Position numbers and translations under genes: made by a program. The notes beneath the pieces were generated by a model. It did not search any database and was not told the DNA's origin. It saw only the letters and a program-made list of their open reading frames with translations. This document shows positions 35,431-44,518 of a stretch of 64,000 nucleotides of DNA, piece after piece (position 1 is the first letter of the stretch; each line of letters begins with the position of its first letter). The stretch comes from Ornithinibacillus scapharcae TW25 (GTDB lineage Bacteria > Bacillota > Bacilli > Bacillales > Amphibacillaceae). The stretch is taken from assembly GCF_000190475.1 (NCBI RefSeq), contig NZ_AEWH01000024.1, forward strand, positions 62,001 to 126,000. Reading direction: 5' to 3'.

Positions 35431-36240
35431 ATGTCAGAGTTTTTGGCAGAAGTGATTGGCACCATGATTTTAATCATCTTTGGTGGTGGCGTTGTAGGAG
35501 GAGTCGTATTAAAAAATTCTAAGGCAGAAGGGGCTGGCTGGGTAGTCGTTACCATTGGATGGGGTCTTGCGGTTACGATGGGGGTATATGCTGTAGGAAG
35601 TATCTCTGGTGCGCATCTTAACCCGGCAGTGACGCTAGGATTTGCGGTAGCAGGTGAATTTGAGTGGGCAAATGTAGCAGGTTACATTACGGCACAAATG
35701 CTAGGTGCAATTATTGGGGCTACTATCGTGTATTTAACTTACCTTGCTCATTGGCGAAAAACAGATGATCCAGCTACGAAACTAGCAGTATTTTCAACTG
35801 CACCAGCTGAGCGTAGTACATTAGCAAACTTTTTAACAGAGACAATTGGCACATTTGTTTTATTGTTTGGTTTAATGTTTATTGGAGCGAATGAATTTAC
35901 GGAAGGGCTAAATCCATTAATTGTTGGTTTACTAATTGTTGCAATCGGAATGTCTTTAGGTGGTCCGACTGGATATGCGATTAACCCCGCTCGTGATTTA
36001 GGACCGAGAATTGCTCACTTTCTTCTTCCCATTGCTGGTAAAGGTGATTCCGACTGGGGGTATTCTTGGATCCCGGTATTAGGACCGATTTTCGGGGGGA
36101 TTTACGGTGCCGTTTTCTATAAGGCGATGTTTGAACAAAGCTTTACACCAATTTTCTGGGTGACGAGTGTCTTAATGTTAGTCGTAATCATTGGAGCAGT
36201 AGCAGAGGATTTTAAAATGCAGGGAAAACGTGTTGGATAA
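35431..36240 (+). CDS. glpF: Glycerol uptake facilitator (aquaglyceroporin)
   Basis: This 269-residue membrane channel has six spans and two NPA boxes (GAHLNPAVTLGF and GYAINPARDLGPRI); the Asp after NPAR marks the glycerol-type selectivity region. It passes glycerol by diffusion. I take ATG 35431 as start since GAAGGGGTG lies 7 bases upstream; an in-frame start at 35413 lacks a site. It is followed by glpK 63 bases later, so phosphorylation traps the glycerol. Confidence 0.94.
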   Translation: MSEFLAEVIGTMILIIFGGGVVGGVVLKNSKAEGAGWVVVTIGWGLAVTMGVYAVGSISGAHLNPAVTLGFAVAGEFEWANVAGYITAQMLGAIIGATIVYLTYLAHWRKTDDPATKLAVFSTAPAERSTLANFLTETIGTFVLLFGLMFIGANEFTEGLNPLIVGLLIVAIGMSLGGPTGYAINPARDLGPRIAHFLLPIAGKGDSDWGYSWIPVLGPIFGGIYGAVFYKAMFEQSFTPIFWVTSVLMLVVIIGAVAEDFKMQGKRVG

Positions 36241-36285
36241 TTACGTGAAAAACGATAGAATGAATCCTAATAAAGCGTGTTATAA

Positions 36286-37800
<1,515 letters not shown>

Positions 37801-37818
37801 ACAGTAAATTCTAACACC

Positions 37819-37854
37819 AAAATGGCCCTCGTGAATTTCATGTAGGGCCATTTT
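37819..37854 (+). terminator. Terminator after glpK
   Basis: An 11-bp perfect stem (AAAATGGCCCT with AGGGCCATTTT) directly follows the glpK stop. Confidence 0.8.
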
Positions 37855-37936
37855 AGGCAGAGAGCACAGAGAATTACTCACTTGAATAGAACAGTACTGT
37901 TAACCATTTGCATCTATTTAATAGGGGGATGTTCGG

Positions 37937-38926
37937 ATGAAAAAAATAATAAATGATCCAAACCAAGTTGTTCAGGATATGATTGATGGTTTGATTATGG
38001 CAAACCCAGCAACGCTAAAGCAAGTACCAGAAACCTTTGTAGTTGCTAGGGAGGATGCACCAGTGCAAGGTAAAGTAGCCCTTGTTAGTGGTGGGGGTAG
38101 TGGTCATGAACCTGCCCATGCGGGATATATTGGTAAAGGTGTTCTTGATGCTGCGGTATGTGGAGAGGTTTTTACATCACCAACTCCAGACCAAGTGTTA
38201 GAGGCAATCAGAGCAGTCGATGGTGGTGCAGGAGTATTTTTAGTAATTAAAAACTATACAGGTGACGTGTTGAACTTTGAAATGGCACAGGAGCTAGCAG
38301 AAGCGGAAGGTATTAAGGTATCTCATGTAATCGTCAATGATGATGTTGCGGTAGAAGATAGTTCATTCACTACTGGGCGAAGAGGGATTGCGGGGACCGT
38401 CTTCGTTCATAAAATCGCTGGTGCAAAAGCAGAGGCTGGCGGCAGTTTAGAAGAGGTTCAAGCGGTAGCGGAAAAAGTAGTAGCGAATGTTCGCTCGATG
38501 GGGATGGCCTTAACACCTTGTATTGTACCTGCTGCGGGAACGCCAAGCTTTGAATTAGAGGAAGACGAAATGGAAATTGGCATGGGAATACATGGTGAAC
38601 CTGGAATAAACCGAGGTTCGATTACTAGTGCAGATGAGATTGCCATTGCTTTAACAGATAAGATTCTAGCAGACTACGATTTCTCCGGTGAGGTAGCGGT
38701 ATTAGTAAATGGTCTAGGTGCCACACCAGCAATGGAACTCTATATTCTGAATAAGAAGATTCATCAAATTTTAGAAGAACAAGGTATTAACGTGTATAAA
38801 ACTTTTGTTGGAGAATACATGACATCTCTAGAAATGGCGGGATGCTCTGTTTCCCTATTAAAGGTTGATGACGAATTAAAAGAACTGTTAGATGCGGCAT
38901 CAGAAGCACCTGCGTTTCGTATATAG
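37937..38926 (+). CDS. dhaK: PTS-dependent dihydroxyacetone kinase, DhaK subunit
   Basis: This 329-residue subunit binds dihydroxyacetone covalently. SGGGSGHEPAHAGYIGKG holds the substrate pocket and GIHGEPGINRG the active-site His. It acts with DhaL (ADP cofactor) and DhaM, drawing phosphate from PEP through the PTS. It leads the dhaK-dhaL-dhaM operon. A 12-bp palindrome AACAGTACTGTT at 37890-37901 in its upstream gap could be an operator. Confidence 0.95.
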   Translation: MKKIINDPNQVVQDMIDGLIMANPATLKQVPETFVVAREDAPVQGKVALVSGGGSGHEPAHAGYIGKGVLDAAVCGEVFTSPTPDQVLEAIRAVDGGAGVFLVIKNYTGDVLNFEMAQELAEAEGIKVSHVIVNDDVAVEDSSFTTGRRGIAGTVFVHKIAGAKAEAGGSLEEVQAVAEKVVANVRSMGMALTPCIVPAAGTPSFELEEDEMEIGMGIHGEPGINRGSITSADEIAIALTDKILADYDFSGEVAVLVNGLGATPAMELYILNKKIHQILEEQGINVYKTFVGEYMTSLEMAGCSVSLLKVDDELKELLDAASEAPAFRI

Positions 38927-38947
38927 TGAAAGGAAGGAAGAGGTTTC

Positions 38948-39565
38948 GTGGAATTAAACGTCAACGATTTCATGAGATGGATCGAATTAACGAATGAAAC
39001 AATTCAACAACAGAAGAATTACTTAACCTCCCTTGATCAGCCTATTGGTGATGGCGATCATGGTATAAACATGGCAAGAGGGCTGCAGGAGGTAATGAAT
39101 AAGCTTCAAACTAATGAATACCAGGAACCATCTGAAGTGTTAAAAAATGTTTCGATGACACTGCTTTCAAAAGTTGGTGGAGCATCAGGTCCATTATACG
39201 GTACGGCGTTTCTAAAGATGTCGATGGCTATTAAAGGATTGAATTCGGTCAGCATGGAGGATTTCACGAAAGGCTTACAAGTAGCACTGGATGGAATAAA
39301 GCAACGTGGAAAGTCTAATGCAGGAGAAAAAACGCTTATCGATGTTTGGAGCCCAGTAGTGGAACACTTTTCCAATCAGGATGTCACATCCGATAGGCTG
39401 ATGGAAACTGCTAAGAGAGCCATGGAAGAAACAACAAATACGATTGCAACCAAAGGAAGGGCAGCTTATTTTAAAGAGAAGTCCCTTGGTCATATTGATC
39501 CAGGCTCTGCCTCCTCCTTCTATATGTTTGAAGCATTAGCTAAAGTGCTAAAGGAGAAGGAATGA
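38948..39565 (+). CDS. dhaL: Dihydroxyacetone kinase, DhaL subunit
   Basis: This 205-residue helical subunit carries the ADP/ATP cofactor used to phosphorylate dihydroxyacetone. Signature blocks are PIGDGDHGINMARG (metal-binding Asp residues), SKVGGASGPLYGTAF and GAKTLIDVW-like GEKTLIDVWSP. It starts with GTG 38948 after GGAAGAGG. It overlaps dhaM by four bases. Confidence 0.95.
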   Translation: MELNVNDFMRWIELTNETIQQQKNYLTSLDQPIGDGDHGINMARGLQEVMNKLQTNEYQEPSEVLKNVSMTLLSKVGGASGPLYGTAFLKMSMAIKGLNSVSMEDFTKGLQVALDGIKQRGKSNAGEKTLIDVWSPVVEHFSNQDVTSDRLMETAKRAMEETTNTIATKGRAAYFKEKSLGHIDPGSASSFYMFEALAKVLKEKE

Positions 39566-39936
39566 TGGAGTATGTAGGAATTGTTCTAGTGTCCCATAGC
39601 CCTAAACTAGTAGAAGGTCTATTAGAGATTATTCGCCAAGTAATCCATGATGTGCCAATAGAAATAGCCGGCGGAACAGATGAAAATGACATCGGTACAA
39701 GTGTAGAAAAAATCATGACAGCAATAGGAAATGCAAACTCGGGAAAAGGTGCCCTCGTTTTTTATGATCTTGGCAGTGCCAAAATGAACGCGGAAGTTGC
39801 AATCGAAATGCTAGCAGCCATAGACGTAAAAATAATAGACGCCCCACTAGTAGAAGCCGCATATGTTGCAGCGGTCGAAGCCAACATGAAAAAAAACCTC
39901 CAAGAAATCCAACAAACCATACAAACAGAATTCTAG
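39562..39936 (+). CDS. dhaM: Dihydroxyacetone kinase phosphotransfer subunit DhaM (EIIA-mannose domain)
   Basis: This 124-residue protein is a single EIIA-Man-type domain: VLVSHSPKLVEGL with the phosphorylated His at residue 10 region, then GTDENDIGTS and VFYDLGSAKMNAE. It receives phosphate from HPr and rephosphorylates the nucleotide on DhaL. The single-domain form is usual in Firmicutes. Together with glpF/glpK this gives two routes into C3 metabolism, though no glycerol dehydrogenase gene is in view. Confidence 0.94.
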   Translation: MMEYVGIVLVSHSPKLVEGLLEIIRQVIHDVPIEIAGGTDENDIGTSVEKIMTAIGNANSGKGALVFYDLGSAKMNAEVAIEMLAAIDVKIIDAPLVEAAYVAAVEANMKKNLQEIQQTIQTEF

Positions 39937-39970
39937 TGGGACACGGGGACAGGTCGTTGTCCCTACTAGA
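39932..39970. repeat. REP-like palindromic element after dhaM
   Basis: TCTAGTGGGACA and TGTCCCTACTAGA form a 12-pair stem with one bulge around a GC-rich loop. The phrase GGGACACGGGGACAGGT resembles a palindromic repeat I have seen dispersed in Firmicute genomes, sometimes linked to IS200-like transposases. It begins inside the dhaM stop region and may also act as terminator. Confidence 0.5.
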
Positions 39971-40069
39971 GTTCTCTTTGTTAAATAACCTTCCCGCCAA
40001 ATTAAGAGGTGTTTAATCTATCTGAATATTATATAATAGTCATAATATATCGGAGGGGAGAGAAAAACT

Positions 40070-41026
40070 ATGACGATTCACCACCATCATCATCCATATA
40101 CTACCATCCATGACTTTCATTCGCACAGTCATCATGGATGGGATAATTCTTTAGAACCTATTGCCGAGGTAGATTCGGGACAGATTATTACATATGAGAT
40201 TACAGAGGCATCTGGTGGTCAATTTACGAAACACTCCAAGCATGAGGATGTAGCAAAGCTCGACTTTGAAAAGGTAAATCCTGTCGCAGGACCAATCTAT
40301 ATAAAAGGTGCAGAGCCTGGAGATACATTGGAAATAGAGATGTTAGATTTTCGACAGCTAGATTGGGGCTGGACTGCAATTATACCTGGATTTGGACTCC
40401 TTGCAGAAGAATTCAAGAACCCAGCTATTAAGACGTTTGATTTAAAGGACCGAAACAAAGCAGAATTTCTTCATGGTATTGATTTATTTATTAAACCGTT
40501 CCCGGGTACAATTGGCTTAGCCTTACCCGAGCCTGGCAATCACAGTATTGTACCCCCTCGAAAAAATGGAGGAAATATGGATATTCGCCATCTCACCCAA
40601 GGCACTAAGTTGTATCTACCTGTATTCGTAGAAGGAGCACTATTCTCGATAGGGGACACACACGCAGCACAGGGTGATGGGGAGGTATGTGGAACTGCAA
40701 TTGAAGCATCAATGGAAACAACGGTAAGATTTACATTACACAAAGGAAAAACAATTGCTGAGCCAAGATACGAAATACCTGGGCCGCCAACTCCTGAAGC
40801 CGATAGTAAAGGGTATTATGTGACCACAGGTCATGGAGAAGACTTAGTAGAAGCATCTCGGAATGCAATCCGTTACATGATTGAATACTTAGTAGATATT
40901 TATCGTATGAATGAACAAGAAGCCTATATGCTATGTAGTGTAGCCGTTGATTTACGAATTAGTGAAATCGTGGATGCGCCAAATTGGCTAGTGTCTGCGT
41001 TTCTACCGAAGGCTATATTTCGATAG
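40070..41026 (+). CDS. Acetamidase/formamidase family protein
   Basis: This 318-residue cytosolic enzyme matches the FmdA/AmdA family: SGGQFTKHSKHEDVAKLDF, NPVAGPIYIKGAEPGDTLEIE, PRKNGGNMDIRHLTQG and GDTHAAQGDGEVCGTAIE, the metal/active-site block. It would release ammonia from a short amide. The first 25 residues are very His-rich (HHHHHP and HSHSHHGW), likely metal-binding. It is monocistronic and has no transporter partner in view. Exact substrate unknown. Confidence 0.88.
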   Translation: MTIHHHHHPYTTIHDFHSHSHHGWDNSLEPIAEVDSGQIITYEITEASGGQFTKHSKHEDVAKLDFEKVNPVAGPIYIKGAEPGDTLEIEMLDFRQLDWGWTAIIPGFGLLAEEFKNPAIKTFDLKDRNKAEFLHGIDLFIKPFPGTIGLALPEPGNHSIVPPRKNGGNMDIRHLTQGTKLYLPVFVEGALFSIGDTHAAQGDGEVCGTAIEASMETTVRFTLHKGKTIAEPRYEIPGPPTPEADSKGYYVTTGHGEDLVEASRNAIRYMIEYLVDIYRMNEQEAYMLCSVAVDLRISEIVDAPNWLVSAFLPKAIFR

Positions 41027-41047
41027 AATTCGAAGTTTTTCTCCATA

Positions 41048-41076
41048 TTGCAACACACCATAATGAATGATAATAT
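41048..41076 (+). promoter_or_regulatory. Candidate sigma-A promoter of the PTS operon
   Basis: TTGCAA (41048-41053), 17 bp, TAATAT (41071-41076), about 20 bases before the RAT element. Confidence 0.6.
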
Positions 41077-41095
41077 ATTAGTGATAAATGAATAT

Positions 41096-41186
41096 GGATC
41101 ACATGTTACTGATTCGATCAGGCATGGTGATAACGATGAGGAGAAGGATTCTTCTACCTTTCGTTTCGCCATGCCTGTTTATTTTC
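41096..41186 (+). promoter_or_regulatory. RAT antitermination site and overlapping terminator (GlcT type)
   Basis: The RAT core TGTTACTGATTCGATCAGGC lies at about 41104-41123 and closely resembles the ptsG RAT bound by GlcT in Bacillus subtilis. Its 3' part overlaps the left arm of a terminator: CAGGCATGG (41119-41127) pairs with CCATGCCTG (41069-41077 plus 100, that is 41169-41177), followed by TTTATTTTC. Unphosphorylated GlcT-type protein would stabilise the RAT hairpin and allow read-through into the PTS operon, which itself encodes such a regulator. Confidence 0.9.
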
Positions 41187-41259
41187 ATTCTATTTTGGGT
41201 AATTCACCTGTATCCTGCAGATAATACATAAAAAGAATCGACTCAGGAGGTTTTGGAAT

Positions 41260-41748
41260 ATGTTTAAAAAATTATTCAATAAATCAAAGGAAGAATCAAC
41301 GATTGTTTCACCAATTACAGGTGATATTGTAAGTATTGAAAAAGTACCTGACCCTGTCTTTAGCCAAAAGATGATGGGAGAAGGTGCTGCAATTATTCCT
41401 ACAGAAGGAAAAGTGGTTGCTCCAGTTAATGGCGAAATTATACAGGTTGCTCCGACTAAGCATGCGATAGGTCTATTAGCGGAGGATGGCTCGGAAATAC
41501 TAATTCATGTTGGACTTGAAACAGTTGCATTAAACGGTGAGGGTTTCCAGGTACATGTAGGTGTTGGGGATAAAGTTCAAGTAGGTCAAGCTCTTATGGA
41601 CTTTGACTTAGCTTATATTCAGGAAAACGCAAATGACATTATCTCACCAGTAGTGATAACAAATAGCAGTACCTCTAATAAAACCTATAACCAAACTGCT
41701 GAAACAAACGGGAAAGCTGGAGAAACTGTACTATTTCATGTTAATTAA
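41260..41748 (+). CDS. crr: PTS glucose-family EIIA component
   Basis: This 162-residue cytosolic EIIA-Glc has PTEGKVVAPVNGEI, PTKHAIGL and ILIHVGLETVALNGEGF; the His in ILIHVG is the phosphorylated residue. It passes phosphate from HPr to EIIB. As a free-standing EIIA it complements the EIICB protein encoded two genes later. It follows the RAT/terminator leader and GGAGG. Confidence 0.92.
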   Translation: MFKKLFNKSKEESTIVSPITGDIVSIEKVPDPVFSQKMMGEGAAIIPTEGKVVAPVNGEIIQVAPTKHAIGLLAEDGSEILIHVGLETVALNGEGFQVHVGVGDKVQVGQALMDFDLAYIQENANDIISPVVITNSSTSNKTYNQTAETNGKAGETVLFHVN

Positions 41749-41781
41749 GTAATGGCAAATCTAAATAAGGGAGGTGAAGGT

Positions 41782-42618
41782 GTGAAGATAAAGAAGATAT
41801 TAAACAATAATGCTGTCATCATCATGGATAAAGGGGAAGAAAAGATCGCAATTGGTGCCGGGGTTGCATATGAAAAAGGAAAAAATGACACGATTAACCC
41901 GCAAAAGATTGAGAAGCTGTTTACGTTAAAAGAAAACGAAAAGCTGTATCAACTTCTTGAGCGGATACCAGAAGAGCACTTTATTTTGGCAGAGGGAATT
42001 ATTACATATGCTGAAAAGCAGCTAAGTACAAAACTTAATGATCATATTTATCTTGCACTGAGTGATCACCTTTCCTTTGCAATATCTCGTCATAAGCAAG
42101 GGTTGGATGTAAAAAATCGTTTGCTACATGAAATAAAGATTCTATATCCAGCAGAATTTGCTATTGGGACTTGGGCAGTTCAATATATCAATGAAAAATT
42201 AACGATTAACCTACCAATGGATGAAGCTGCTTTTATTGCTATGCACCTTCATACCATGAAAATTAAAGGAGGTGATTTAAAGGATACGATTCGGCAAACC
42301 TCCATCCTCAAGAGCATGGTTGATAGTATTCAGGAGTATCTTGGAATAACAATGGACGAAAATGATTTATCCTATGAACGATTAATTACTCATCTTCGTT
42401 TTGCATTGTCAAGATCAAAAAATGATTCTTCTGAATCGATGGATGAGGAAATGCTCACCATGATTAAACGAAAATTCGAGAATTCTTATCGTTGTGCAGA
42501 AAAGGTAAACAAAGAGTTATCAGAAATTCATGGGATTGTTTTACCCGATGAAGAGCTTGGATACATTACACTTCACATCGAAAGAATAAAAAACAACAGT
42601 AGGAGGAAAACATTATGA
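41782..42618 (+). CDS. glcT: BglG-family transcriptional antiterminator (GlcT type)
   Basis: This 278-residue protein has an N-terminal CAT RNA-binding domain (VKIKKILNNNAVIIMDKGEE) and two PRD domains whose regulatory His lie in DHLSFAISRH and LHTMKIKGG, and in the second PRD. I take GTG 41782 as start because GGGAGGTGA lies just upstream; an in-frame ATG at 41752 would put that site inside. It should bind the RAT at 41104-41123 and so control its own operon. It overlaps the next gene by ATGA. Confidence 0.92.
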   Translation: MKIKKILNNNAVIIMDKGEEKIAIGAGVAYEKGKNDTINPQKIEKLFTLKENEKLYQLLERIPEEHFILAEGIITYAEKQLSTKLNDHIYLALSDHLSFAISRHKQGLDVKNRLLHEIKILYPAEFAIGTWAVQYINEKLTINLPMDEAAFIAMHLHTMKIKGGDLKDTIRQTSILKSMVDSIQEYLGITMDENDLSYERLITHLRFALSRSKNDSSESMDEEMLTMIKRKFENSYRCAEKVNKELSEIHGIVLPDEELGYITLHIERIKNNSRRKTL

Positions 42619-44072
42619 TGAAATATCTTCAACGTCTAGGGCGCTCATTAATGTTACCGGTTGCAGTATTACCAGCAGCAGCGATATTAATGGGGATCGG
42701 GTACTGGATTGATCCCGATGGTTGGGGATCTGGAAACCCTGTTGCGGCATTCCTGATTAAAGCCGGTGAATCTATTATTAATAATATCCCGATATTATTT
42801 GCGGTGGGTGTCGCTCTAGGGATGGCCAAAATGAAGGATGGATCTGCAGCATTAAGTGGTTTAGTCGGATATTTAGTAGCGACGACACTACTAGCTCCAG
42901 ATTCAGTTTCAATGCTACAAGGGATTGAAGTAGATGCGGTAGATGCAGCGTTTAGTAATATTGAAAATGCATTCGTAGGTATTATATCTGGTTTAGTAGC
43001 TGCCAACATGTTCAACCGCTTTAGTGAAGTTCAATTACCTGATGCATTAGCATTCTTCAGTGGGAAGCGTTTAGTGCCTATTATGACTTCAGCAGCAATG
43101 CTTGTCGTGTCCGTAATTTTATTCTTTTTATGGCCTATCGTATATGGTTGGCTCGTATCATTCGCCGAGGCAATTGTTGGATTAGGTGCTAGTGGAGCAG
43201 GATTATACGGATTCTTTAATCGACTTCTGATTCCAACAGGATTGCACCACGCCTTGAATTCGGTATTCTGGTTTGATGTTGCTGGTATTAACGATATCGG
43301 TAATTTCTGGTCTGGAAATGGTGAAAAAGGTGTAACTGGTATGTACCAAGCAGGGTTCTTCCCGATTATGATGTTTGGTCTACCGGCAGCGGCCCTAGCA
43401 ATGTACCATACAGCTAAAACAAAACGCAAAAAGCAAGCTGCATCATTATTATTAGCGGCTGGAGTTGCAGCATTCTTCACAGGGGTTACAGAACCACTAG
43501 AATTTTCATTCATGTTCTTAGCTCCAGCATTATATGTTGTACACGCGGCTTTAACAGGTATTTCCCTGTTTATTGCAGCAACATTCCAGTGGACAGCGGG
43601 ATTCGGCTTTAGTGCTGGTTTCGTAGACCTTTTCTTAAGCTTCAGATTACCACTTGCGAATGAGCCTTACATGTTAATCGTACAAGGTTTAGTCTTCGCA
43701 GTAATTTACTATGTGTTATTCCGTTTCTTAATTACGAAATTTAATCTGAAGACTCCTGGTCGTGAGGATGATGAAATGATTGAAGAAGCAGAGGGTAGTA
43801 ATGTAGGGGAAGCTGGAGGAAAGAAAGCACAGTTCTCTACTATGGCTGAACAGATTATTGAAGGTCTAGGTGGAAACGAAAATATTACATCACTTGATAA
43901 CTGTACAACACGCCTTCGTCTTGAAGTGAAAGATATGGATAAAGTTAATCAAGCGAAAATTAAAGCAACTGGTGTACCTGGAATTAATGTTATTGATAAG
44001 CATAACATTCAAGTTGTTGTCGGTACAAATGTACAATTTGTTGCAGATGAAATGGCGAAACTGAAAAAATAA
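42615..44072 (+). CDS. PTS EIICB transporter, N-acetylglucosamine/glucose family
   Basis: This 485-residue protein has a membrane EIIC domain of about 10 spans (to about 385) and a C-terminal EIIB domain with phosphorylated Cys in LDNCTTRLRL. EIIC contains NRLLIPTGLHHALNSVFWF and TGVTEPLEFSFMF; the first block looks closer to NagE/NagP (GlcNAc) than to PtsG, whose matching block differs. The RAT and GlcT context points to glucose, so the substrate is open. EIIA is supplied by the separate crr-type gene. Confidence 0.9.
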   Translation: MMKYLQRLGRSLMLPVAVLPAAAILMGIGYWIDPDGWGSGNPVAAFLIKAGESIINNIPILFAVGVALGMAKMKDGSAALSGLVGYLVATTLLAPDSVSMLQGIEVDAVDAAFSNIENAFVGIISGLVAANMFNRFSEVQLPDALAFFSGKRLVPIMTSAAMLVVSVILFFLWPIVYGWLVSFAEAIVGLGASGAGLYGFFNRLLIPTGLHHALNSVFWFDVAGINDIGNFWSGNGEKGVTGMYQAGFFPIMMFGLPAAALAMYHTAKTKRKKQAASLLLAAGVAAFFTGVTEPLEFSFMFLAPALYVVHAALTGISLFIAATFQWTAGFGFSAGFVDLFLSFRLPLANEPYMLIVQGLVFAVIYYVLFRFLITKFNLKTPGREDDEMIEEAEGSNVGEAGGKKAQFSTMAEQIIEGLGGNENITSLDNCTTRLRLEVKDMDKVNQAKIKATGVPGINVIDKHNIQVVVGTNVQFVADEMAKLKK

Positions 44073-44080
44073 TTAATAAT

Positions 44081-44117
44081 GCCCTCAGGGAGAAGGATTT
44101 CTCCAGAGGGCTTTTTT
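44081..44117 (+). terminator. Terminator of the PTS operon
   Basis: GCCCTC/GAGGGC outer and GGAGAA/TTCTCC inner pairs form a stem followed by six T residues. Confidence 0.88.
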
Positions 44118-44119
44118 AC

Positions 44120-44370
44120 ATAGTCTTTCTTTTGTAAGGTATAGTCCCACTAGCGCACAATATAGTCCCTCGTTCGGAAAACATAGTCCCACTAGCGCAC
44201 AATATAGTCCCTCGTTCGGAAAACATAGTCCCACTAGCGCACAATATAGTCCCTCGTTCGGAAAACATAGTCCCACTAGCGCGCAGTATAGTCCCTCGTT
44301 CGGAAAACATAGTCCCACTAGCGCACAATATAGTCCCTCGCCCGAAAACATAGTCCCACTACTACACACC
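44120..44370. repeat. Array 4: five 42-bp tandem repeats made of two 21-bp half units
   Basis: Each 42-bp unit (starting at 44141, 44183, 44225, 44267, 44309) has two half units, both opening with ATAGTCCC; one ends in ACTAGCGCACAAT and the other in TCGTTCGGAAAAC. Cores TAGCGCAC and TCGTTCGG alternate at 19 and 23 bp, so the mean is 21 bp. Copies are nearly identical, with a few base changes in the last two and decayed ends on both sides. The TAGCGCA-type core is also present in array 3. It lies between the PTS terminator and the dctP promoter region. Confidence 0.9.
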
Positions 44371-44412
44371 TTAACCCCTCACACCATATTTACTAAATAT
44401 TCAAAATAATAA

Positions 44413-44429
44413 TTGAAATCATATTTCAA
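44413..44429. promoter_or_regulatory. 17-bp palindrome upstream of dctP
   Basis: TTGAAAT-CAT-ATTTCAA is a perfect 7-3-7 inverted repeat about 100 bp before dctP, a plausible regulator operator (for example GntR type). No regulator can be assigned. Confidence 0.45.
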
Positions 44430-44475
44430 ATAATATATGATTATACATAGACAAGGGCATTAAAAGTACACATCA

Positions 44476-44490
44476 ATGTAAGCGTTTTCC
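44476..44490 (+). promoter_or_regulatory. CcpA cre site upstream of dctP
   Basis: ATGTAAGCGTTTTCC fits the cre consensus WTGNAANCGNWNNCW at all but the last base, 29 bases before the ribosome site, implying catabolite control of the TRAP operon. Confidence 0.72.
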
Positions 44491-44518
44491 TTTAAAAGAA
44501 TGATAGGGAGTGGTCACA

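Noticed and set aside
37890-37901. Palindrome AACAGTACTGTT before dhaK as an operator
   Set aside because: A single 12-bp palindrome with no second copy and no regulator nearby; noted within the dhaK entry only.
44085-44369. Repetitive frames such as CASGTMFSERGTIL over array 4
   Set aside because: The protein repeat is simply the 42-bp DNA repeat translated; no ribosome site and it overlaps a terminator.
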